A stretch of 64,000 nt of DNA from Dipteris shenzhenensis (lineage: Eukaryota > Polypodiophyta > Polypodiopsida > Gleicheniales): NCBI GenBank assembly GCA_047967505.1, contig CM106538.1; one strand, given 5' to 3'. Below, piece after piece: positions 1 through 9,328 of this stretch; positions within the stretch are counted from its first letter, which is position 1; every line of letters begins with the position of its first letter. A program made the translations under genes and the position numbers. The notes under the pieces were generated by a model, which saw nothing but the letters and a program-made list of their open reading frames with translations, was not told the origin of the DNA and searched no databases.

Positions 1-17
1 GATCCACAATTTCGATG

Positions 18-95
18 CTTAAGAGGAAGGCACCCACACTTACTTCCAAGCTTACACTTAAGAGGAATGCACCCACACTTACTTCCAAGCTTAAA
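18..95. repeat. 39-bp tandem duplication
   Basis: Two near-identical 39-bp units (starting CTTAAGAGGAAGGCACCCAC and CTTAAGAGGAATGCACCCAC) lie head to tail at 18 and 57. The second holds the first ATG of the downstream gene model. Confidence 0.85.
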
Positions 96-1622
96 GGAGA
101 AGAGGGCGAACAAGGAAGAGAAGCAACTTGAGAGCAACTTTGAAAAAGGAGAAGAGCCTTCCATACCTCTATCCAAGGTAAGTCTTTTTGCAGTTGATCT
201 TTTTTGGAAGTCTTCTCTCTTTGGATTTGTACTTTCTCGTATCCAAAAAACGCATGATTTGGGTATCAGTGTTACGTTTTTGTGTCGGGCACATGTCCTT
301 TTCTACTTTTTAGAAAAGTTCGTCTATCAAAGCGGGTCTATAGGCGTGTCTCAGAGCGCGTCTAAAACTGCATCTACAGGCGCATTTAGATGCGTGTCTA
401 GGATGTTTGCAGACACAGACAGTCGCATCTATAGACGCATTGTTATACATAAAAATAGACGCGCTAGTTAGACGCATCTATAGACGCGCTCTGACAGTAG
501 TCCTCTCTTCCCTTCCCCTTTCTTCTCAGCTCATCAGTAATCATCTTTTTTTCTTTTTTCCAGTTCATCATGTGGCCAAGAAGCGCTTCAAGCTCACCTA
601 ATCTCCAGGAGTCTATTTTTAGGGACTTATATAACCTTTTAGGGCACCCTCCTAGTCCTGCGAAGTTATACGGGTATATGATGGGTACTCTAAACACCCC
701 CCAAGAGTTGGCACTACATACTCCAAACCACCCCACACCAGCTGAGATCACCCCAGCGGAGTCAGCACAACCCAGCTGGCTACACAGCGTGGGTCCATCT
801 CCCATGCCGTCTTATGCCCCTTCCCCCATGCTGTCTTATGCCCCTTTCGCCATGCCGTCTTATGCCCCTTCCCCCATGCCGTCAAGAGGTCCTTCTGTCT
901 CACAGAGCTATCGGCGTACTCCTGTGTAGTCGAGACTCGGTTCTCTAGCTACGAGTGGTCCACGTAGTCCCGTGCAGTCTCCAGCTACGAGTGGCCAGCG
1001 TACTAGCTTGACACGACATGGTAGCAGGCATAGTAGCAGGGAGAGCGGTGGGGGATGCATGGCACAGTGCTTTGGGAGGGGTGGCAGTGGGGATGATGAT
1101 GATTTAGATGATTTAGATGTGCCTCCAGGTGATGGTACAATATTCTATGACATCACTCAGATAGGAGGCATCTTGATGGATGCACGGTGGAAGGACATCA
1201 TGGCCTTCATGCGCTCTGTAATTGCTAACAATTACAGAGATTGCTTTATCCACTACAAAGACCAACCAAAGAGGTTGGCTGATGAGACCCTCGCTGCTCT
1301 TTGATCTAGGTATCCTAACCCCCCCAATCGCTAGTTCATAGATAAATGGGCCAAGTCAAAGATTGTTACGATACTTGGCACTGAAAGATCTTCACTTAAG
1401 AGGCAGGCACTAGCGGAGCTTGCCAGGCTCGAGGGAGGTCAGCCACCAAGGGGCCCGCCCCACACCACTCACAAGCATGAGTGGAAGAAAGCAATGAAGT
1501 CAGCGAGGGAGGACCCCAGTCTGCAGCACGTGAAGCCATGAAGGATCCAGATGGAGCAATATGGAAGCGTGCATTTTGGAGCAGGGGGTGTTGTAATGCT
1601 AGCTACTCTTTTTTGTACTTAA
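67..1622 (+). pseudogene. Decayed two-exon transposon-like gene
   Basis: Exon 1 runs 67-177 (ATG at 67; charged, Lys/Glu-rich) and ends exactly at AAG|GTAAGT. Exon 2 starts after TTTTTTCCAG at 564. Both are phase 0, so splicing keeps one frame and I favour a real former gene. Exon 2 encodes a Ser/Pro-rich stretch with three to four PSPMPSYAP-like repeats (about 785-885), then an acidic run (DDDDLDDLD), then a more conserved-looking part (DARWKDIMAFMRSVIANNY; FIDKWAKSKI). The same frame is stopped at 927 (TAG), 1302 (TGA), 1332 (TAG) and 1539 (TGA). All four can be explained as CAG or CGA with C to T, and the frame would otherwise run to TAA at 1620. The layout recalls plant transposon accessory proteins (Ptta/En-Spm type), but this is a weak resemblance. 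The intron carries a palindrome array. Confidence 0.5.
322..495. repeat. Degenerate TAGACGC palindrome array (intronic)
   Basis: About ten degenerate copies of GCGTCTA or TAGACGC in both orientations are packed in about 170 bp. The best copies form near-perfect palindromes of the type GC(A/G)TCTATAGACGC near 414 and 472. The array sits within the intron of the surrounding gene model (178-563). Confidence 0.7.
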
Positions 1623-1679
1623 AGCCACTGGCTTGGCTTCGTGCCTCTTGTATATACACTCCTCTTATTTTTTGTACTT

Positions 1680-1702
1680 GAAGCCACATGACGTGGCTTA
1701 GC
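1680..1702. other. Small inverted repeat after gene
   Basis: AAGCCAC-ATGAC-GTGGCTT forms a 7-bp perfect stem about 60 bp after the inferred original stop. A looser copy of the same motif (AAGCCACTGGCTTGGCTT) lies near 1621. Its role, perhaps transcript 3' end structure, is unknown. Confidence 0.4.
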
Positions 1703-1902
1703 TTTGTGCTATATGTACATACAAGCACTTTTTGAGCTTTGAATTTTATTGTGTTTTGGAGTTGTAATGTTTTATTTGGAATTGTAATTAAAATGCGGTT
1801 GGCTATAAGAATTGAATTACACAATGTAAAAATGGGATTCTTGTAACTATATAGCATACACAACATACATAGCATTCTGTAAATTTTAAAAAAAATATTA
1901 TA

Positions 1903-2200
1903 AAGCGTGTCTATCAGTGCATCTATATACGCGTCTGTCTGTTCGAGAAGCGTTTATTTGCGTGTCTATAAACGCATTTATAAAACCGTTTAAAAACACG
2001 TCTATACATGTGTTTAACTTTTCTAAATTTTTAAGCAGAGCATCTATTTATGTGTCTAAATGCACGTCTATATGCGCGTGTCTACTATATAGACGCGCTG
2101 TTAGATGCCGGTCTCTAGATTCAAAAATAGACGTGCAAATAGACACACCCGGAAGTTTTTTATTTAGTTTAATAAACGCGTCTGTGTGCACGTCTGTAGG
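1903..2200. repeat. Second degenerate TAGACGC/GCGTCTA array
   Basis: At least twelve degenerate GCGTCTAT / ATAGACGC units in both orientations, the same motif family as at 322-495. Together the two arrays bracket the body of the decayed gene, as subterminal repeats of a DNA transposon would. I found no clear terminal inverted repeat outside them. Confidence 0.65.
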
Positions 2201-2301
2201 TGCTTTGTCTTGTTGTGTATCACTACTCAAATCAACCCAATGTCAATATGTAGTACGTGTGGGCGTGTCTTGGAGTGTGTTTCTTTGTGTATGTAATTCT
2301 T

Positions 2302-2328
2302 AGAGAGAGAGAGAGAGAGAGAGAGAGA
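2302..2328 (+). repeat. (GA)n microsatellite
   Basis: About 13 uninterrupted GA dinucleotides. Confidence 0.9.
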
Positions 2329-2330
2329 TC

Positions 2331-3470
2331 AACTCGACCAATGGTTGATTTGCGAAGCTTAGCCATTGTGTCAACAACCTATGCTTATGCTATCATTTGT
2401 CAAATTGACCCAAGGTCGATTTGTATAGTATGTGATGCTGGAATATCCATCATTAGCTCTCATCTATTTTGCCCTAATTGCAAAAATACCCTAAATAATA
2501 AGCTCCGAAGCACGTGATTACTCCAAGACTCTACCAATCGATCAAGCCCTGAATCACTTGAACATGATCACATGGACATGAAATCATTGCTAAATATTAT
2601 TTAATCCTAGTGTCACCATGAGGTCACCATCATGAATACAGAAACAAGCTTTAGTAATCCTAGGGTCAACACTTCAATTGATTGGCTGTTAGAGCCTACC
2701 TTGTCAAATAAGGGAACAAGAGTTGTGGCATTAAGGCCTATGTATTATCCAAACTGAGTCCAGACCATATTATCATGGTGTTGGTATGGTGTATTTTAAA
2801 CCCATCATTCAATAAGGTTTAATGCTTGTTTAATGTGCATAAAGGTAAGGTGAAAGTGTTGTGTGGCTCTAACCACGAGGGTCCAGTACCATCCAAGTGA
2901 CTGGTTTCAACCAATGAGAAGCCACCCACCACCCAAGATGGCAAACCATCTAGTCTCTCCACCTCTCTTATATGACCACTTTTGTAATTTCCCTAATATC
3001 CTATTGTATTAAACGAACTACTACCATTATTTCCCTCTTATTTCCTATGTATGACCTCAAACCTTTTTTACAACTTTATGTTGCTAAATTAATAATGCTA
3101 ATAAATAATGTTACCTATCTAGTAGGCTTAGAAATGCTATCACCTACCTCTATCCTATAAGAATAAAAGTTTGTTACTCAACCTTAGGCTAGTTAATAAA
3201 GAATTTTTCTGGTTAGTCTTAAACTAGAAGGGATTTTTAGTCCCTTTTCCAAGATCAAGAGTTGCCATCAATAGTTTCTAATCAAAAAGGATTAGAGAGG
3301 AAAAACTGTGGATTTGAGAGTAATAGTTTATCCAAGTAGACTAGGGATTTCGACCCTTCTTTAAAGTTTTGGGCTCATATTATGCCATAGGACATAAACC
3401 ACTCTTCCTAAAGAGTTTCCAAATGTCCATGTTGCATGCTAAGAGCTTCTCTCAAGCTTCTGAAACTTTT
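2331..3470. other. Intergenic, no gene recognised
   Basis: Mixed-composition DNA with stops in all frames. The 62-codon plus-strand ORF near 2972 has low-complexity, membrane-like composition by chance and no start context. I see no repeat or RNA gene here. Confidence 0.5.
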
Positions 3471-4115
3471 GTAATTTACATGGTCGGGGGGTTGACCTAA
3501 CATATATGTAAGTTAGCACGTGCGTTCAAGTGATGGGGTTTTTTAATTAAAAAATTTAAGATAAATTTACAGAGATACATTTACATATGGGGTTTTTTTA
3601 AGTAATTTTTTAAAAATACCCATTAAGTTCATAAAGAAAAAGGGGTCATTTGATTCATGAAAATAATTTAGGAAAGGGATTTTGTTAATACCCTATGAAT
3701 GCATGTTATACATAGGGTTTCTTAGTAGGTGCACTCCTGAGTTTACACTACCCTTTTGTATTTTAAGATCTACACCTTAATTTACTTCCTTATGTATATA
3801 TAAGTCTATAAGTTATTGGAATTAATAAAGACCCATTTGTGAACTCACATGATAGGGTTACATATGCCCCCCCCCCCTTGTAATTTACACTGTCGAGGGG
3901 TTCACCTAATATATATGTAAGTTAACGCATGTACAAAAATACATTTAGAGAGGGGGTTTTTAAAAGTAAAATTTTAAAAATACCCATTAAGTTCGTAAAG
4001 AAAAAGGGGTCATTTAATTCATGAAAAATATTTTTAACATATACCCCTTAATTTACTTCCTTATGTATATATAAATCTATAAGTAATGGAATTAATAAAG
4101 ACCCCCCTCGCTCCC
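3470..4115. repeat. Two old tandem elements related to the 247-bp MITE
   Basis: Two diverged units start near 3470 and 3879. Both begin TTGTAATTTACA(T/C)(G/T)GTCG-GGGGTT and both contain the same later blocks (AATACCCATTAAGTTC; TTACTTCCTTATGTATATAT; GGAATTAATAAAGACCC). The first ends GAACTCACATGATAGGG then TTACATATG and a C-run. The 247-bp MITE copies at 15575 and 32068 end with the same phrase. I take them as old longer relatives or nested fragments. Terminal repeats are poorly preserved. Confidence 0.6.
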
Positions 4116-5560
4116 CCCCAAGTTTTTGACTCCTATATTAGTTTATATTTTATAAATAAAAAACATCATTTTTCTCTATAAGTTTTTTTAAATGATAAGC
4201 CCTCTTAAATATATTTCTATTGAAAACATGATTTAAAAATATTATTCTATTTGAATGCTTTTGATAGCCATATTTTTTATTTGTGACCACCTCCGAGGTG
4301 TAATAACCTCTTATTACCTTTAGCATAAACAATTTTTGAAACATGAAAATAAAAATAAGTGTACGAGGAATTAATTCCTACACTCCCAATGCAACAGGTT
4401 GTGGATGGGATGGTAATTGAAATGCTAAGAAGGGTGGGAAGTCACGCTCCTTGCACTAGCTAGTAAAAAAAATAAAAATAAAATGAATATTGTGTTTCCA
4501 ATACTCTTCTCTTTTCTCTTTTAAAGAACAAAGGAAAAATATGAAGATTAAAGCCTTCCATAATCTTGCCTTTTCTAATCATGCACTCATTTAGGCCAAT
4601 AGTCATTGCACTAAAATTATCATAGGAATCTTTATGTCTTCACTAGAACTTCATGTTCCCATGAGGCATGCTTATGTATACCATGATAGTGATCCAAAAT
4701 AATCACACTTGAGATACCACATCTTCTATCTCTAACCAAATTATTTAAAAGAAAAAGTAATCCAAAATCATCACAACAATACCTTCATTATAGAACCAAA
4801 TGATTTGAAAAGGGAGAAATATTATGTACTAAAAATTTTGAGATATACATACATCTCAAAGCTCATTTATAGATAATATCTCACAAATGCTAGTCTCAAG
4901 TCTCATGCTCTCACCCAAGCACCAAGGGATCCAACCATGACCATGCCAAATTAAAGAGAGAATGGAGGTTACGTGAGGATGGAAGAGTAGGCTCGAAGAG
5001 GGAGATGAAGCTCAAATGGTGGCTTGGATTATGCAAACTAAGCCTCCTCAAAAAATATCTTTGCTAGGTGAATGGGTTTGCATGTGCATGGATGTGGCCT
5101 TGCCCTTATCTATTTCTATAATATATTTTAATATATACTTCACATAATAAGGCATTACTCTTGGCTTCACCTATTTCATTAATTTTGGACTAGTGCACTG
5201 TCCAAATTCATTTTGTGATATAATTTTGGATAAAGCATTTCAAAAAAAGAGGCTCTTATAAAACAAAACTTTGAGTCAAAAAGTAAGATTTTGAAAAAGC
5301 AAATTAGAAAAAATGACGTGACATGTTATTAAAACTAGAGTACATTAAAAAAAGAGAACTTCATGTTGTTAAAAGAGACAAAAAGTAAGATTTTAAAAAA
5401 TCAAATTAGAAAAAAAACTAGAGTACATTTAAAAAAAAGCATGACACATTTGTACAAGAAGTAGATCATATAACTCAAAGCCATATGGTGTTAAAAAACA
5501 CCTTCCATTAGCTCAGCCTAGAAGATGTCATCTTTGTCTCTCTTGTCTATTACAACTTTA
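4116..5560. other. AT-rich intergenic DNA
   Basis: No supported gene. It includes a weak internal repeat at 5270-5440, in which AAAGTAAGATTTT, CAAATTAGAAAAA and ACTAGAGTACATT each occur twice. CACCTATTTCATTAATTTTGG at 5166 recurs near 56130 (reverse strand) and 60097, next to the two GHTHEDID-gene copies. Confidence 0.5.
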
Positions 5561-5569
5561 CATTAGAGA

Positions 5570-5730
5570 ACTAAAAAGTCTTTGTGGAATTGTAGTTTCA
5601 TTTCTTGTCTATTACAATTACTTTAGAAAACACATAAGTCTAATTCCAACTAAGAAGTCTTTGTGGAACTGTAGTTTCATTTCTTGTCTATTACAGTTAC
5701 TTTAGAAAACACATAAGTCTATGGAATTAA
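5570..5730. repeat. Tandem duplication, about 85 bp
   Basis: AGTCTTTGTGGAA(T/C)TGTAG, TTTCATTTCTTGTCTATTAC and TTTAGAAAACACATAAGTCT occur twice in the same order, near 5577 and 5664. Confidence 0.8.
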
Positions 5731-5964
5731 ATTTCACAGTTACTTTAAATTTCTATGGAATTAAATTTCCATCACTTGACTATTAAGTCATTAGAGAGAG
5801 CATATGTCCTCGAAAGTGCCTACTATGGCATTGGCTTCATGAAAACAAGCAGACTTTAAACTTGCAGGCCATGCGTAACCAAGGCTGGCATCGCAAATCT
5901 CCTCACAGACTCTCCTCACAACTTGTTTTGAATCTTCCGCCGACTTGTAAGCATTCAACAACTC

Positions 5965-6370
5965 TTATTTTCTCTCTTGGCTTTCCTCATCTTCGCCATT
6001 TTTTTCAATACAGCTTCTAGCCACCGCCATATCCTGTACGAAAATTTAACTCGTTCGCATAAGAAGTATGTGATTAAAAGAAGCAAAAAAGAAAGCTAAG
6101 GATATTCACCTCTTCTGCTGAGTTCAAATCAAGCAGCCATGTGTGTAACATATCCTCCTCGAATGATTTTCCCTTCATTGGTCCATATAAAAGAGATCTA
6201 AGACAGAATTTGAGTTCAGTAAATGAAGTCGGGTAGTAACTAGTCATTGTCTTAGAGGGAAAGTGGGAGAAGGAGAGTGAGGGAGCAATAGCGAGGGACG
6301 CACAGTGAGCTGTCCCTCCTTCAAGAGTGATAGAAAGTGAGGAAAGACATAAAGTGAAAGATGAATACAA
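5965..6370 (-). CDS. Possible two-exon hypothetical ORF (partial)
   Basis: On the minus strand an open stretch from 6370 to 6110 reads into GCAGAAGAG|GTGAAT. A matching acceptor (GTACAG|GAT) lies at 6034, and the last exon 6033-5965 adds 22 codons to TAA. Both exons are phase 0 and splice cleanly (87 + 23 codons). The 3' half (MKGKSFEEDMLHTWLLDLNS) looks like ordinary soluble protein and the last exon is acidic. The N-terminal half is low complexity, so the true start may be at the internal Met (MTSYYPT) or in another upstream exon. I recognise no family. It lies 0.6 kb downstream of the C48 pseudogene on the same strand and could be a detached 3' part of it. Confidence 0.3.
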
Positions 6371-6920
6371 GTTAATCAGAAGGACTAGGATGTAAGAAAT
6401 AAGAGAGTGTTTGTGGAAGGACTATGATGGAAGATTACAAGTGCACTAAGGCATGATGTGTTCGCTATGATAAGGATAAGGGTTGGAATAAAGTGAGAAG
6501 CATTGGAAATGCTCTACTTTAAGTGAGTGTGGAGACTGTCCAACTGAATAAAATTTTGCAGAGCATTGGGAATGCTGTACTTTAAGTGAGTGGAGCATTG
6601 GGAATTGATACTTTGCCATGAAATATATTACAAATATTAGGTCATCACATATTCATATCAAAATTCTCATCACAGAAGGTTTTATTTCCTAATAATCACA
6701 TCATCACACATTCATATCATAAAATTGTGTGCATGAAATAAATATATAAATATCATGACTAAATGCCACTTAAGTAATAAGTCAGAAATTGGTGTATAAT
6801 CAACAAAAACTACATCATGATTCATACATTGCAACAAATAAATGTCAACCATAATATTCATGGAGTAAACAACATCATGAGAATATGCTCCTCATGCATA
6901 TATACAAACACAACATCATA
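6371..6920. other. Intergenic, no gene recognised
   Basis: AT-rich DNA with a short local repeat near 6500-6610 (GAGCATTGG(G/A)AATGCT and TACTTTAAGTGAGTG, each two or more times). Nothing coding is supported. Confidence 0.5.
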
Positions 6921-6926
6921 CATGCA

Positions 6927-8853
6927 TCACAACTCTTCTGATGCTTCTAGTGGAGACTGTGGCAACTCTTCTGATGCTTCCAATGGAGGCTGTGGTGCTC
7001 TAGATGTACACTCAGTCTCTACTTCTTCTGTAGTATGTAGTGCTCTAGATGTACACTCAGTCTCTACTTCTTCTGTAGTATGTAGTGCTTTTGGAGTAGA
7101 CTCAGTATCCTCTTTCTTAAATGCAAGCGGAGGCTATGGCAACTCTTCTGATGCTTCCAGTGGAGGCTGTGGTGCTGTAGGTGTACACTGAGCCTCTACT
7201 TCTTTCTAGTGTGCAGTGCTTTCACAGTAGACTCAGTCTCCTCTTCCTTAAATGCAAGCTTTGATACTGCTTCAGTTGCACATTGTATTCTAATGGCAGC
7301 AATTAGGTCTCGAATGATTTCAGCCCTAAACAATTGTATATCCTCCTCTGAATATTTGAGCTCCAAAGAGTCTTCTGATGAGATCTGTGGCTTAAGTGAG
7401 AAAATTTCTTTGAAAATCAACATGCAGTTGTAGGCAACTCTCCACCCACAACTATGCCCATCTTCCTGCTCTACTACTAAATGCTTTTGGAAGTCTACCG
7501 AGTCTTTGTACTGTCCTATTTCTCTGATAGCAAATACCAACTTCTCAATCGACCTGCTCATCATGACATATTAAAAAAACTTAGTGTGTCTATTACATAA
7601 GGTACATAATATAGAAGTAACAACAAATTAATAGAATACTTACATTTGCACTGAGCCATGAAAGCCTGCAATCGAGTTAACAAACCTACAATAGTTGTCT
7701 TCAAGGTCCCAAACCACCAGACTCCAATGTTCCCTACACAAATAATTAAGAACCATTATTATTTAACACAATGTTGCCAGTTTAAGACGAAAATAAAGGT
7801 TGCCATGATACTTACATCTCGTGATATGCCATAAATAGGACTCACACGCCATGTAAATGTAAAGGCTGTAACCATTTACAAACATCGGCTATCGTCTTTC
7901 TGCTATCGCTAAGTATAGGAGAAAGGAGGGAATCCAACATATACACACGGTTTTGTACGGCTCTACCAAATCGTGAGATAACTATACTGCACCAACAAAT
8001 AAATGAATATTAGCTTATTAGATTTAGTCAAAATATTGAATTATCAAGCAGAGAAAAATTTTGTATCAAACCTGAGAATGGCCATCATAACATTGTTATT
8101 GACCTCATTTGAAGCTCTAGAGAGGATTGAAATCTCCTCTCCCCCAAATTCAAGATGTTAAATCATAACCTTAACATTAAAAGAGCTTCCCAATTCTTCC
8201 AATGAAGCCATGTTTGTAGAGTTGAGGTCTTCTATCCCCTTTGACTCTTTGACGGCATTCATTTCGCACTCCTCTGAGCCATTATCTATTTGCCTTGTGG
8301 AAGGGTCCATAATGTCGCCCTTAATGATTGCTCGAATGGTACATGTTATAAATGCATAGAGATGCAAATCCGTATATGTTGATAGTGTGGTGTCATTTTG
8401 TATCTCAAAAATTTGACCAAGTACCAAAAAGCAATTGTAGCCCACCCTCCGTCCACAATTATAGATGTGGCTATTCTCTTGATGTGATACCTGACATGTT
8501 ATATACTCTATTTGTTGTGCCAAGTCACATTGCCGCATTACTATGTCGATAGCACCTACATTAGCTTTTTGGGTTTAATCAAAATAAGCAAAGTATAAAG
8601 CCAAGGAAAAGGCTGCATCAAACCTGAGGATGGTTGTAATGACTTTGACATTAACCTCTTTCTTAGGATTCAAGAGGATTGAAATCTCTTCTTCACCAAA
8701 TTCAAAAAAATGAGGTTGTTGTCGAATTAACAACATAGCGGTGAATGAACTTCCAATCTGCTCCAATAGATTCATATTTTCATGACTCATCTTATTGAGA
8801 GAGTAGTCTACATTGTATTCTTCTTCACTTGCTATGTCTTCTACATCCTCCTT
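6927..8853 (-). pseudogene. C48 (Ulp1-like) cysteine protease pseudogene, partly duplicated
   Basis: Read on the minus strand, exons with GT-AG borders are visible: 8853-8624 (acidic, then LLEQIGSSF...FGEEEISILL), 8555 to about 8071, 7974 to about 7817 (ISRFGRAVQNRVYMLDSLL), an exon near 7755-7645 with the His motif REHWSLVVWDLEDN, and a last exon from 7554 with the Cys motif DGHSCGWRVAYNCMLIF. The HW...N...SCGW order matches the C48 peptidase catalytic core. The Asp position reads Asn (FVNSIAG), as in the related gene at 32-37 kb. The exon at 8555 carries a second Cys-core (NCGRRVGYNCFLVL) without its His exon, so part of the domain was duplicated and lost. Decay: TAA at 8160-8158, TGA at 7844-7842 where the related gene has Arg, and a frameshift near 7195 just before the acidic C-terminal repeats. 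C48 proteases are often carried by plant DNA transposons, and I infer that origin. Confidence 0.7.
6996..7085 (-). repeat. 45-bp coding tandem repeat in C48 tail
   Basis: Two identical 45-bp units at 6996 and 7041 encode, on the minus strand, 15-residue acidic repeats of the type ALHTTEEVETECTSR. Looser relatives (PPLEASEELPQ) lie on both sides. They form the C-terminal tail of the protease gene after a frameshift. Confidence 0.75.
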
Positions 8854-8924
8854 CTGCTATAAAAATATAAAAAAGTTATGCGATGTACACATCCCAAATA
8901 AAGGCTTAAACAAGGAGATAAGGT

Positions 8925-9175
8925 TTCATACATGCTTTCATTAGAGTGAGTCTCTCCTCCGCTTGGAGCAAAAATTTAAAAAGTAAGGTTTCATACATGC
9001 TTTCATTAGAGTGAGTCTCTCCTCGTCATGGAGGAAAATTTTAAAAAGTTATGAGATTTACACATCCTAAATAAAAATAAAGGTTTAAATAATCATAGAA
9101 GTATAAAGATAGCATGCTTTCATTAGACTCAGTCTCTTCTCCTCTTGGAGGAAAATATAAAAAAGTTATGAGATT
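8925..9175. repeat. Degenerate repeat units near the 5' end of the C48 gene
   Basis: A phrase of the form CATGCTTTCATTAGA(G/C) TGAGTCTCTCCTC occurs near 8933, 8996 and 9113, each followed by A-rich sequence and ATGAGATTTACACATCC-like text. The spacing is uneven (about 63 and 117 bp). It probably reflects duplicated 5' exon or intron sequence of the protease gene. Confidence 0.65.
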
Positions 9176-9328
9176 TACACATCCCAATTAAAGGCTTGAA
9201 CAAGCATACAAGTATAAAGATAAGGTTTTATCTCTATAAGACACCACGTTTTGATTCATTTCACCCATTCTTAGCCATTCTTGCCTCCTCATCACTTTGT
9301 CACACCTTCCATCCTACTTTCATTGAGA

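Noticed and set aside
4150-4344. Minus-strand 64-codon ORF
   Set aside because: AT-rich, Lys/Asn/Ile-biased, no homologue or splice context in the window.
6817-7195. Plus-strand 124-codon Ser/Cys-rich ORF
   Set aside because: It is the antisense of the acidic repeat tail of the C48 gene, which is the better-supported reading.
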